From Klebsormidium nitens (taxonomy: Eukaryota > Streptophyta > Klebsormidiophyceae > Klebsormidiales > Klebsormidiaceae), in NCBI GenBank assembly GCA_000708835.1, contig DF237137.1, positions 90,414-154,413 on the forward strand: a stretch of DNA of 64,000 nt. The letters run 5' to 3'. Positions 22,801-34,700 of the stretch are shown piece after piece. The notes under the pieces are model-generated. The model worked only from the letters and a program-made list of their open reading frames with translations, did no database searches and had not been told where the DNA came from. The number at the start of each line of letters is the position of its first letter. The stretch's first letter is position 1. A program made the translations under genes and the position numbers.

Positions 22801-22968
22801 GAGTTCTGGGCGAAGACCCTGACCCGGCGGTCCGCCCTGGAACGAACAGAAGGTCTTGTAGAAGTCACGGGGACCAACGCCACGGAAACCCTAGAGTCGC
22901 TTAGAAATAGGGGAAAACCGGATCGTTTGAGAACGGATATCGTAACCTTGGCTGATAGTCATATTTAA
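19831..22968 (+). CDS. MYND zinc finger fused to an acyl-protein-thioesterase-like carboxylesterase
   Basis: Exons 19831-20180, 20589-20919, 21398-21472, 21767-21834, 22166-22183, 22567-22618, 22676-22708 and 22756-22968 join in phase to 379 aa. One exon is only 18 nt. Residues 1-40 form a MYND finger: CSECSKEGAALRCSRC, then FYCSKACQQRDWPTHK. The rest is an alpha/beta hydrolase of the phospholipase/carboxylesterase (PF02230-like) family: LLILLHGLGD near the start, nucleophile Ser in LGFSQGG, acid Asp in VRGTADDV, and His in GHQM. The exon 3 boundary regenerates GGVVALSAAVLP, a family hallmark. An in-frame ATG at 19510 would add 107 low-complexity residues. I prefer 19831, which starts directly at the finger. 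Probable activity: cytosolic thioesterase or esterase, with the finger recruiting a partner. The substrate is unknown. Confidence 0.8.
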
Positions 22969-23795
22969 CCCGCTGCGAGCTATTTGGGCATCCTCGGTAA
23001 CGACTTCCATCAGTCACGACTCGGTCGCTGACTTCATCAGCATGTGCTTCACGAGGGTTTCTGTAGCGGTGAATGCGAGAGCAGCGTGTAGGCAGAGTAT
23101 ACGCACGAAGCTATGTGCATGATAGAGCAGTCTGGTTGCGAGCCACGTACATAGTGCACATACAGGCCGGGTCAAAGTATGGCGGACGCGCACTTTCCGG
23201 TCGTTCCTTTCGTCCGCTCGTCCGCTCGTTCGTTCGTTCCGCGTTGACTTCCGTTCGAACCGGTGCGTAAATCGTAAGATTGTGGAATCTGCACAGCCAG
23301 CGTCTGCCCATGCAAATTGCATGCTTGAGCGGATTTACATGCCTGACCATGATGCACTTGGATCGATGCGATCGAGCCTGGGGTCCAGCTGTGCAAAGCC
23401 ATGCACTCAATGCGGCCTAGTGATCATGCATATGCGCATTGGTATGTGACGGTAGGTGCATGTGACATTTGGCTGATTTGCATCAGGAATGGTTTGCACT
23501 ATCTAATATTTAAGCTAGGATATATTTTGAAGGAAAACAGTTACTACGTAAATCCGCAACGAGCACTGCATGAAAATACCGGCCGCCATGTTGATATACA
23601 TGTGTGCATGAGATGCACCCAGATACACTGCAGGATCGATGAGACGGCGATCATTGCATTAAATTGGCATCGTCTATGTTTGGCAGCTCAATCTTAGCTC
23701 AATAACAACGTACGGCCACTTTAGAATGGAGAAGGCCACTAAAGTGCAAATGTCTAGAAAGTACGTTCGCTACTTAAGCTTCCCGTTCTAGGTCT
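22969..23795. other. Intergenic region, TGCAT-rich
   Basis: About 830 bp between the esterase stop and the stop of the first ADP-ribosyltransferase-like copy. It contains a short cgttcg/cgctcg simple repeat near 23205-23235 and many atgcat/tgcatg words between 23300 and 23600. No gene is recognised. Confidence 0.4.
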
Positions 23796-25119
23796 TCAGC
23801 GCCCAGTGCATTCGACCGTCCCGATTGGCAGCTGATAGCTCGCGCAAGACAGCCGCAGGACTTGACGACCCTCTGCAAACACAGACTCTTTCACGGGTAG
23901 CACCAGGGAGACCAAGAGCTTTCTTTTCAAACCAGGAAAGTTCCACTTCCTGGCATGATCGGGCGTTTTGCCAAACCAGTCGCAGGGCCCATAATTGCGG
24001 TAACTGGGAAGGATCCCTTGACAAAGAACGGAATCGATGGAGCTCATCTGGGTTCCGTGGAAGACGAGGGGAAGAGGCCGGAAGCGCTTGCTGCGGAACG
24101 GAATGAAACAGCAAGCGCATCTTTCGAAACAGGCACCTGCAGCCAGAAAGAATGATCGCGTCGAGTTTCAGGGTCCCGGGTGTGAAGACATGCAGGGCTC
24201 AGAGAAGTGTGACATGGATGTGAAACGAGAATGGCCTTTTGTTTAATAACGTACAGAAAAGACTAAGTGGGCTTCGTTTGATATACGCTTCGCTCAGGAT
24301 GAAGGTAAGTATCAAAATCAGGTCACACCAGAAGTTCGTACCACGGTATTGAGACGGCCTTCATCCACGTCATGCTCCTTTCGTCAGGAAAGATCTCCGC
24401 ACGAAAGGTAGTACTTTCCAAAGTCGCCTGATCAAGAATCATAATACGAGGTCAAACGGTGACATGTCATACTATGTCCATACTGCTTAGTAAGCGATGA
24501 GTATCAAATAGCAAATCGTCCTCCTCAGCACTGACCTGTGACTTTGTAGTGATGCTCGCACAGGCGCGCGAGGAAACGATCGTAAAGGGGCCCGGACAGA
24601 GCGTACGGATTCAGAACAAAACTGGACGGGTCAATTTCTTCGGACCACCGGGACAGGCGCTCCCGGATGCTGTCTTCGGACAGGTGGCGCGCGAGTACTT
24701 CCTTCACTTCCTGCAAAATCAAGGCCGTTTCGCCGGTAGATAAATCCGTGCAAGGCAGCACGATGACGTGGTTCTACTTTGTCTGGGTTGGCGCTGCTTT
24801 CTCCTGATGAAGACATGCAGGTTTCGCGGAGCATAAGATTCGGGCTCGCAAAGTCGTGCTGGCTAGCTGGGTTTGTTCAACGGAAGTGGATCCGCCGCCA
24901 CTTTGAGACAAAGCTTCTCAGGGCAACGTAGGGGCCGGGGCAGGATAGCAATGCCTGGTCGTCCGATCAACTATAAGGTGAAAAGTGTCTACTCCCACCT
25001 CTTGTTCTTCATCATGTTGCTTCCTCTGGCACCCATTTCGCTCTGGCCCCTTGGTTAGCGGCCGGTGCCCCCGTCTCATTCAGACCCGTTACTTCGGGAA
25101 TTGTCTTGTCCTTGGACAT
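23796..25119 (-). CDS. ADP-ribosyltransferase-like (PARP-fold-like) family, copy A
   Basis: The proposed exons are 25119-25033 (weaker), 24710-24536 and 24136-23796, with consistent phases. The middle exon (175 nt) encodes EVKEVLARHL, then SRWSEEIDPSSFVLNPYALS and GPLYDRFLARL. The last exon reads LVFHGTQMSSIDSVLCQGI, then CDWFGKTP, LLVSLVLPVK, and ends ASYQLPIGTVE. The FHGT...S-hydrophobic-L...G pattern resembles the first motif of PARP-type ADP-ribosyltransferases (compare FHGS-x-N-x-x-S-I in PARP6/8/16). The usual Tyr block is replaced by CDWFG. Copies B and C lie on the opposite strand. Function is inferred from this weak resemblance only. The first exon (MSKDKTIPEV...) rests on one GT donor and is uncertain. 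Confidence 0.6.
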
Positions 25120-26356
25120 GCTGCTTTTGTTTAAGGAGACAACGGGGCAAGCGGCCGGTAAAAGAGTCCACACGAAAGTTTTGCAAACATTAGGACGCAC
25201 TTGCCCACGTCATGAAAGAGTAGGCTTCCAATCTTTGGACTGGCCTCTTCTCGACAACGGGCAAACCTGACCGGAACCATGATTCCGGCACGGAAGAGCT
25301 ACGACGCCTTCTGCTTTTGCCACGTGGCAAAGGATCGCAGCCGCTGGGAGCGCGCCCGAAACCAGTCAAAAGGTATGTACCGTATAGTAGCATCGGGGCC
25401 AGGTCGAAGCGAAGTCGAAGCGCGACCTTTTCGCACCGTCTCTTAAAGCGCGAACTGAACAAAAGTTTCTGCACTTCGCAGAAGAGCGTGCGTGTCAAGA
25501 AGGCGAGACGCCTTGCTAGAGCGCCTTGTTTTCAAGTTGTGCCTTATTGAAAGTCGGTTCTCCTGTGAATCCTTGCATTGCAGAGCTGGAAAATGACAGC
25601 AGTCTTCGGACGTCCTTGTCCTGCGTGAGGGTCTGGAAGTGAGCACCTTTGAACAAAGCCAGCTTGTCTGATGTCAGTCTCTTGAAATACATACGTATAC
25701 AAGGATGGGGCTAGTACCAGCTGGGAAAAAGAGATACGTGTGGCCATGGTGGAGCAAGAAGGCGGACCCGGAGCTGGAGGTGAGCAGGAAGCGGTTAAGA
25801 TAGCCCTCCAACCGGTTTGGAAGTGGTCAAGCCTTTGGTTGCTAGCGATCTGCCCATGGTAGAGCAAGAAGGTGGAACCGGAGCTAGAGGTACTAGACAG
25901 GGGTCGTTTAAGATAACCTCCAACCGGTTTGGAAGTGGTCAAGCCGTTGGGTGCTACGCAGTCGAGTGGTCTGATTGAGATTGAAAGACTTGTAAGAGTT
26001 CAAAAGTTGCCCGAGACTGCTGTTGTTACTCCAAGATACTCGCTTTTATCTTCCAGATATTGTCTACACGTGTCTGAACAAGCTGAAACTTCTTTCTACG
26101 CCAATTTTCGCAGATAGCGTCTCAGATAGTCTTGACCGTACTTCTTGATCTAGTGCACATATAGCTCTGTGAGTAGTAAGCCTTGCAACCAGAATCAAGA
26201 CCTAAATAAAAGCTTTGCGCTCCGCACCCGAACCCACGCTAACCCCCTAGCCAACCCCACCCGTTGTATGCTAGCACAAAACCCTTATTTTTCACTGAGC
26301 TTGCTGTCCATTTCTCGGTTAGAAACCGGGATCGTTTTCCGGCTTGCGCCTCTCAG
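25120..26356. other. Region between copies A and B
   Basis: About 1.2 kb. It must hold the promoter of copy A and probably the missing first exon of copy B, which I could not identify. The only clear structure is the 110-bp tandem duplication listed separately. Confidence 0.4.
25744..25945. repeat. Two-copy tandem duplication, 110-bp period
   Basis: Units start with ccatggt-gagcaagaagg at 25744 and 25854. Both continue ggagct-gaggt, then ccaaccggtttggaagtgg, then tcaagcc. Divergence is about 15% by eye. The reading frame is not conserved, so I see it as a non-coding duplication. Confidence 0.75.
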
Positions 26357-27444
26357 GAACTGAGGAAGAAACTCGCGGACATCTTGTCCGAGGAGAACGT
26401 CCGGGAGCAACTGTCCGGGTGGTCCAAATCCATCCAGCTGTCCTCCTTCGTTCCGAACCCGCACGCGCTTTCTGGGCGTCTCCACGAACGCTTCCTTGCC
26501 CGCCTTTACCAGCACCGCAAAAGAGAGAAAGGTACGTGCTGACCCAAAAGAGTGCCGTGTGATTTTAGAGTCTGTAGAAGATGCAATGCTCGGGCGTCGT
26601 CAGTTGTCGACTGGGGAAATCCTATACAAATTGGTCAAGACCGGAGTACAGCATGCTTTCATACAGTCAGTTCGGGTTCGACCACCACAATTCTATCACC
26701 TCAAGCAGCCGTGGTGTGATTGGTTACAGACTCTACTTCTCGCACAATGGGAGCTTTGTTCTTGAGCGACATATATGAGCAGTGCGTTCATCGGAATTGT
26801 CCAGAAACTTCGAAGCACCTTGCACTCTCCACCAAAAATAATCATGTGATGGAGATCTGACCTTCCGTTCCAGTCTCTTCCTCAGCTCACAGGGGTATTT
26901 GGCGGTCAATTACCATAGTCGGTTACGGGCTGGTTCGAAGCTGGTTAACTGTCCAATGACCAGGATCGAGCCGTAACCAGGGCTTGAACATGGCTATTAC
27001 GCGGTTATTGGTCAAAGGACCATACGGAAGACGGGTTAGCGAACATGGTTAGCAGCCAAACCTTCCTGTGCAGGTAGCAGCGCGTCCTGCTTCTCCGGCT
27101 CCTCGAGCAACGAAGACAGCTTCTCCCTCCTTCGCTTCGTATTCCACGGGACCCACAAGCGTAACTTGGACTCGATTCTGCGCAACGGTATGATACGTTG
27201 GTATCAGACCAAAGGGTGCGACTGGTTTGGCCTTAACCCAGAGACGTCCAAACCCTACTGCCGCAATCGCTTTGAAGGCACGCTCCTGGTCTTCCTAGTT
27301 CTTCCGGTTAAGCGGGCTGTGAAGCGAGACGATACGGACGTTTTAACGATGAGGTATGCAAGCTACCAACTGCCAATCGGGACTGTCAAGTGGGTTTTAG
27401 ACGCGAAGCGGCAGAATATACTGAAAATCGTACCATTTTTTTGA
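26357..27444 (+). CDS. ADP-ribosyltransferase-like family, copy B (5' end not found)
   Basis: Two exons are clear. 26357-26531 (175 nt) encodes ELRKKLADILSEENVREQL, then SFVPNPHALSGRLHERFLAR. 27074-27444 encodes SLLRFVFHGTHKRNLDSILR, then NGM, KGCDWFGLNPETSKPY, LLVFLVLPVKRAV and ASYQLPIGTVKW before a stop. The junction phase is the same as in copies A and C. The S-x-x-Y after CDWFG is the best candidate for the tyrosine of an H-Y-E style site. The Glu found after GTV in the other copies is Lys here. A first exon comparable to that of copy C should lie upstream of 26357, but none is convincing, so the gene may be incomplete. Confidence 0.62.
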
Positions 27445-28570
27445 GACTTTGAGACTTTGCTGCGGCTGGGGTTGGATAGGGCCCCAATGGTTGTTTGGTT
27501 GCAGACACCAGACAGTGTGTCTTCAAAAGCTGTTCCAAAGTATACTGATAATCTGGATACAGGCGGATCAAATTGCAATCTATGAGGAGAGACTCGGACC
27601 TTCAGACGTATCTACAGAATGATAAAACTTCTACTTATTCAAGAGCCTATGTCAGGGGTTTCGAATACCTGATGAGGAGCGATAAATATGGTCAGACTCG
27701 AATTGCACGGTACGGTCAGCTAGTCGTTTCACGTTGGATTCATCGACCTCATAGAAGACGATGCATGTTCAACTTTCGCACAAGAAATGATGCATAGAAA
27801 AAGCTCGCGGAGAAGAGCCTTCGAAGGAAGAACAGCAAAGGATGATCCAATTACCATATCAGAAGGACAAACGCTTGGGGCTGCCAGCGTCTGGCGCATG
27901 ATTGCAAGTCAAAATCGAACGCGCCTCATTCCGTGGCAATTATAAGCGGTTGCTTTGATTTGAGGTTAAAAAGCTTCCGGCTCCGATTTGTCATGAGTTC
28001 AAGTTATATCAAGACCGATATCAATGACACGTAAACCCTGAGATTTGCCAACTTCGAAGCTGTGCACACCCCAAATCATCTTGCTAACCTCACCCGTCCG
28101 AAACAAATCCTATAACACTAACTAATCTCGAGACCAATCTGGACCGAGCTTGGTCACATAAAGCTGTAAAGACGTCTTGACGAGTCGCTCCGTTGAAATG
28201 CTCCGTTCCGGTCCCCTGGACTCACAAGGTGCTCGTGAATACCGGTGGCTACGCGACGCGCCGGAACGGAACCGTGATCGTCCGTTCCGCTGTGATTTGT
28301 TCCATAGTGCCGCCGGAACCTGTCCCTGGAGCAATGCGAGGAATTATCGGCGACTCCCCCGACTCACATCACTTGGTAAATCGGCTTGAATGGCGGCTCT
28401 AGGCTCTATACAAATTATCTCCTCTTTTTTGCGAGTTTATAGCGCGAGTTTTGCTCTCTGCTTGCTAGCTTTGACGCGCTGATCATTTTCCACGTACTAT
28501 CGTAAGCTTTACTTCCGAGTTGAACAAACCCAGCTGGCTAAAGTTTTGAGGCACCTCACGCGCGGGGGTG
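27445..28570. other. Intergenic region between copies B and C
   Basis: About 1.1 kb of unremarkable, slightly AT-rich sequence. It presumably contains the copy C promoter. No gene or strong repeat is seen. Confidence 0.4.
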
Positions 28571-30234
28571 ATGGATCCAGAGGGGCAGGAAAAAGCGGAA
28601 GGACAAGAAGATACCAAGAGGCGCAAGAGCAAGGAGGAACGCCGGAAAGAGGTGCGCTACTGCTTGCGCCCTCCAACGTCTTTTGTTTCGAGGTTCGATA
28701 GCTTCTTCGTATTATGTTGTACAGAACCCAAGACTTTGTTCAAGGTCCTCACCTTTTCATTGGAGCCCACCAAGTTCAACAAGCCATGATATTGTGGTAT
28801 GTTATTTAGCTGCCCAAAACTTGAAGAGGCCCAACATAATAAGAAGAACTGTACTATAGGACCCAAATGATCTCTGTAGCCCCTGGGCACATGAGGCAGG
28901 AGCGCTAGCGTGTCTGTAGTTCGAAAAGCGTCTCTTTGCCATGAATGGACAAGTTTAAGCCTACTCACTACATTGATTCCTGTGTTGCCTTTTTTCCTTC
29001 TTAAAGAAGCTCCAGAAGATGCTCGCGCACATGCTGTCCGAAGAGAATGTCCGGGAACAGCTGTCCGCATGGCAGAACTGCATCGACCCGGCCTCGTTTG
29101 TCCTGAACGAATTCGCGTTCTCGGGGCCGCTCTACGGCCGCTTTCTCGAGCGCCTGTACGAGCACCGCCGAGCGATTAAAGGTGGGTGCTGACGTCAATT
29201 GTGACGTAGGAGCTTCTCGTTGCCATTATAGTAGCTGCACTGTGCCGACGCTAACGCGCCGCTTGCGTAACCTTCTGCTCATATAACGCTTATTTTTTCC
29301 AATCCTTCGAACACCATCAAGCCAGTTGTTTGTCTTCAGGTGAATTGCTACCGGAAAGCCTCTGAGCCTTAACGCAAGCATGCGGGTATGACTCACTATT
29401 CATGACATCATCAACAAGTCGCCGTGTTCTCTGAACGTGACTCAACCCTTTCAATCAACATTCGTCCTTGAGGTAGAAAGAAGACGAGAATTTGCACTGT
29501 GACCTTTTGGGGCAATTCATTTGCAGTGAATGGGAAGGGCGGAGTCTATCGCGCCTAATCACAAGTGTCACAATTTGGGGGAGCATCACATCCACTGTGT
29601 TAAAAGTCGAAAAGGGTTTGATACTGGACACATTTGAAACCCTGGTTGGAAAGTACTGCGAATATTGCCAACGGACTTTCTGCCCGGCACAAGCACCCAA
29701 CTCTTGTGGAACTAACACTAGGCATCATATTACTTATCGCGAGTCTTGTCTGAAGTACGCATCATATTAGTTATCGCGAGTCTTGTCTGATTTGGCTCAA
29801 CACCTGGCACAGACGGCTGACAACCTCTCCGCTCTTCCTGCGCAACAGCTCCGATTGCAAAAAGGAGCATCTGGCGCTGCTTTGGGAGTCCCAGAAACGA
29901 CGCGGCTCACCCCTCCTTGCTGCGCCTCGTTTTTCACGGGACTCCCGACCAGAACGTGGAGTCCATTCTGCTGCTCGGAATGCGCCCTTCTAAACGGCGC
30001 GCAGACCGACGGTGCGACTGGTTCGCTTACGAGCCGGCGTTTTCCAAAAGATTCACCGTTTGTAAAGAGACCAAGACTCGGGGAAAGAGGCTCCTGGTGT
30101 TCTTGGTGTTACCGGTCAAGAAAGCTGTGCTCCATAACAGCAATATGGAGGACGTACTCACGATGAAACATGCGTCCTACCAACTGCCCGTCGGAACGGT
30201 TGAGTTTGTGCAAGCGCCCGCGGCGCAAACCTGA
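28571..30234 (+). CDS. ADP-ribosyltransferase-like family, copy C (intact)
   Basis: Three exons (28571-28651, 29007-29181, 29849-30234) join in phase to 213 aa. Exon 1 is a highly charged leader, MDPEGQEKAEGQEDTKRRK. Exon 2 (175 nt, as in copies A and B) encodes KLQKMLAHMLSEENVREQLS, then IDPASFVLNEFAFSGPLYGR. Exon 3 reads LLRLVFHGTPDQNVESILLL, then GM, RRCDWFAYEPAFSKRF, LLVFLVLPVKKAV, VLTMKHASYQLPVGTVEFV and a short basic tail. This is the most complete copy and the best query for structure prediction. The FHGT-x-x-N-x-x-SIL-x-x-G pattern matches the NAD-binding first strand and helix of PARP-like folds. The second motif is unusual. No signal peptide or membrane segment is seen. Confidence 0.68.
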
Positions 30235-31790
30235 TAGCGACTGCGATAAGCAAAGCTCTATCAGCGATTCTGTGCAATCTCCAAGCACGAAAGGGATAAG
30301 GGGTTGGAACTTGAGACCGTTAAACGACAATGATCAGCTCATCACAAACAAGGGACGTGCCAGGCCGCCCCCCATTTACAAGACCGATATGAATGCCTTG
30401 GAACCAGAGGTCTTGTGAAAGCTAGGAGTGGCAGTAAGAGACCGCATAAAAGCGGACAGGGAGTGTTCAACATCACATGAAGTGCGGAACCGCAAACGCA
30501 AATCAAATGGTTGGTCCAGGAATCCGTGATATATGTGTATCGCACACCGGGTTGACGACGCGTCTGCGCGGACCCACTCAACAAACCGGCTCAAGAGCAC
30601 GCCGGGTTCTCTTCGTATGAAAAATACCGCCCTTTGGCCGGGAGCTGGCAGATTAGGTGCACCTGCTTCTTCTGTTCATTGAGGGAGTACGGATAGCGTA
30701 TTCATGTGGGTCAAAACCCTGCCTTTCGCGGCTCTGCAAATGATCCACACTTTTGACGGTTCAATTTCGGTTGGGTCCCTCAGGTGAACTTTCGGGCACG
30801 ATATGTTCGTTATCAGATCAACCGTGTCTGACATTGAAAAAATCACATACGTGATTGGGCATACGCATCGTTGTACCAAGCACGGACTAATGAAGAGAAT
30901 TCATAATGCTAACAGTCATTTCGGTCGGATGACGGCCTCGACTCATGCATGTTGCACATTCGCCCAGAGACTGCGGTGCGCACGTTGGATGACTTCGCAT
31001 CTCGACGGAATGAAGGACTGTTAGATCGTTCCCGGCTCATGAACCCGAGGAATAACGGGAAAAAGGAACGTTGATTGAATGAGTAGGAAGTTCGGACTCC
31101 CACTTGTTGGGATCCATCCTATAATCGACGCGTCACGCAAGAGCTTCGTGCTCGAGACTAAAGTGTCAAGCCCTACTCCTACAATTTACAATCTCAGACG
31201 TCACTATTTCACAGGCTTATTACCCACTATAAATGCCCCTCTCTGGAGAGCGTGACCACCCTGCATACTGATCTCAAAGAGCCCGAACGTTACGCACACT
31301 TCCGAATATCCTTCTAGTCCACATCCCACGGCGTCGGCTTGAGGGAAGCCTTGATTTCAATCTCTACACATCACTGTACCTATGTTGATAAAGCACAGGG
31401 GCGCAACGCGCCTTGCGTTCCCTGTACATTTGTACCTACTTTAAACCATCCACTTCCCTTCATCTAGTGGGACCAACCCGTTACTGTCAAAGCATTCCGT
31501 CGCCCTCACCACGGAATTCTATGCCTCATCATTAGCCCCCGGCCCGGAGGTAAGCCTGCTCAATTCCGCCCGGACGGACACTAATGCACGACCCTACGAT
31601 CAGAATATCACTACAGTTGTAAGCTTTTGCTTTAGCAAACCCCTACCTCAGACACTACCCTCCTGCTCCGCAACCGTACCCAACCTAATCCACCCCCAAG
31701 CTGACCCACCCCTCCCAGGCTGGTGATCCTAGTAATTTTTCGCTTGCTTCTCTCGATCTGCAGTCTTATACATGAAACGGCGCGGCGCTT
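30235..31790. other. Intergenic region
   Basis: About 1.55 kb between copy C and the 3' end of the redox gene. I see no conserved coding segment, RNA gene or strong repeat. It should include two 3' UTRs, because the flanking genes converge. Confidence 0.4.
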
Positions 31791-34700
31791 CTACTGCACG
31801 GCCCCCATGCCAAAGATCTTCCCCTGGGGGTGCGCGCGCACCGTCTCCGCCGAGGACGAAAGCCACAGCTTGGTACGCACCGCTTCAGCCGGTACAGCCG
31901 CCGAAGCGACCGGGGGATCCCCCACCAGCGGGCAGCCCGCCGTGATCCAGGCCTCGGCGATATGGTGACCGGTCATACCGGTACCGGGCACAATGTTCTG
32001 CCAGAACTGGCCCATGGACCCGCCCCCCGGGGCGAGGTAGACGGTCAGGAAGGAGCTGGCGTCAGCATAGTGGGGCGTGACGTAACCGTTGGACGGGTCC
32101 GCGAGAGCCGCCATGAAGTCGTCCAGAGAACCCTTCAGCCATTCAGTAACCTCTTTTTCCTGCGGGTTACCCTGTACGTGGACGTACGCGAAGTTTGGGT
32201 CCTCGCTTTCAGTTGCAAACGATATCCTTAGGTGTAGAGACGGGAGGAACCCACGCCACTTTCGCAAACCGCCTTGGCTTTGAGGGGTACTTTAGGAACC
32301 CCTCATCCAAAATGAATGGATCAACCTTACACAGCCGATGCCACGCAAACGAGAAGGGCTTGGAAGCAGGCAGTTCTCTTAGGAAGCCGCCGTGTCCGGC
32401 TGCAACGTGGTATGCCCCAGAACTGGGCGGAGTGTCACAGACAGAACCGGATTGTGCGAGAGTGCATCGGGTCGACTTCGGACCGCAATCTCCCAACGAT
32501 AGCAGCACCAACGAATTCAATACGATAAAACCCTCATCTGGATCCGATCCAAACTCGAAGTATGATTCGGACTTGGATCAGATCTCATCTTAATTGCTTT
32601 CGGACCATTTCGAGACCTTCCGGACGATCTGAACGGGGTCCGGCGCATCCAGACGCGTTTCCGGAGGGGGAAAGGCGTTCAGACTCAGGTGGGGCTAAGT
32701 TCTGGGTCAGAAGAAAGGGTTTCTCAAAAGCCAGTGAACTGGTGATCAATGTGAATCTTGAGATGCCTGCTCTCAAAAAAGCCCCACCTTTCCGTGCAGG
32801 AATTTCGTCGTATGAGCCTCCTCCCCCAGTGCCTGCTTCCGGAAGTACTCGAGCGCCTTCTTGAAGCTTTCCGCTGCGGAAGGCGGCGGAAGCGGATTCG
32901 GCTGGGGGCCTAGGCTGCTGATCCAGTCCGCCCAGAGCACTTGCTCCTGGTCGAAAGCGAGATTTGATGAGGATCGGATTGGCTGTTCCGGTAACGTCAG
33001 GTGTGTTGGACTTTTAGCGAGCAGAGAAGATTTTGGGAGCGTGAGCGTCTGATAGTCTATGCCAAAAAGCGCTTACGAAAAGTTAGAGACGAAAGCTAAA
33101 AGCAAGCGAGATTTGCGAGATTCGAAAAGCTGAAGTGTGCTTTCAAATCTGTCTGTGGGAGACAAAGAAAAAGTGCGGTAACTCACGACGAAATTCTAGC
33201 CGACATCACTGCCATCGCAAAAGTAGACCAAGAGCAGTACTGAAGTAAACACCAACAAGTGTGCTTTACCTATCCGAGTCACCCCATGACGGTCAGTATT
33301 AAACGGTTGAAGTCGAAGCTGCCGTTGTCTTCTACACCCTTTGAGCACTATGATACTAGGCTTCAAAGCCGTTTTGTCCTATCTGCAAAGCAACAAGTAA
33401 GAGTGAAGCCGTCTCTTACAGCTGGTGTGAAAACCCCGAGCATCGGCCCCGTCTGGAAGTTCATCAGATCGAAGATGGAGCTGGTCTTGGGGCTTCCCGG
33501 GTCGACGAAGGGGCTGCTCGCGAGCTCATCGAGCAGCTTTCGGGGGTCTGTATTGTCGGGCGGCAGGACCCCCCGTTGATCTTGGTGAGCCCCAGCTTGG
33601 CGTCGCCGTGGTTCTGGCTCGCGTAAGGGGCCTTGTGCCTGGACACGCGGCGAACGTACAGAAATCAGCAGAAATACGTGCAGGAGCACGTGGTTCATTG
33701 GTCGAAGTGCCCGCTACAAGCAGAAAGGAGATGCTCTGATTGTACGCGCATTTGAGGGGATTCCTGGTTTTGTTGCTTATCAGAGTGGAAACGTCTGAAT
33801 CGGCCTTTTGAAAGTGGCCTGGAAGCAGGGAAGAGTTGGGAGGGCGCTTTGCCAGAGGTCTGACCTACAACGGAACTCAGGATCCATCAAGAGAAGAACT
33901 TTCAAGGTGCATCGATTATGTTAACGTCTTTTGGTGGTTCACAAGTTGTACGCTGCAGTTCCCAAACGGCAAATTTCGAACCACAAAGACGAACGATTGA
34001 ACCATTGATAACCGACTCATCTGGATCGTTCGAAGCTTTCTGATGAAGGCGTTCCCAGCAAAGGCTTGCTCATGACGTCACTGGATTTAAAGGGTCATTT
34101 GCGCCGCTCGCGCCGCGCGGCGCTCAACAAACGAACAGCATGTCCGTGACGTCACGTGGCTTACGTGATCATTTGCGTCATCCGTGCGGCGGGGCTCAAC
34201 GGGTGCAAGAGCTTGTTCTTCAAGTCTTCACCCAACGTACCGAGATTGGCTTGCGTCGTGTACCTGCCACGAGTTGAAGAAGGAAAGATTACGGGTCCAG
34301 CTTGACTGGGGGAACCGCAATCCATGGCAAGAATGAGATGCGTACAAGCACAAGAGTCTGAGCTGTCTCGCTTTCAACCGGCCGCCATCTGAGCGACGAT
34401 TCTTTACATCTAGCCGCTTGTCGTTGTAGATCGCGTGAAAGTTACAGCAGGAAGATCCGTCCGAGGTGAGCGCTAAAGGACATGCTAAACGGCCCCAAAT
34501 TCAGCGACTCACATTGCGCCTCTGCAAGCCTAAGCGGTTTTATATGAATTGTCATTCTCCCGGAAGCTCGACCATTCCGATCAAGACCGGTCTCCCCGAT
34601 CGAGCGAGTCTTCAAAAGCGTACATTATGAAAGTCGCCCAATCTTGACTCCCCGCCTTCGCGACTGCCCCGCCCTCAAAGCGTTGACCTGAAGTGGGCGT

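Noticed and set aside
23014-23410. Arg/Thr/Glu-rich open frames near the cgttcg simple repeat
   Set aside because: They are explained by the simple repeat. No conserved motif is present.
25190-25550. Overlapping open frames on both strands upstream of copy A
   Set aside because: Neither shows family resemblance or splice support. The composition is arginine-rich and looks incidental.
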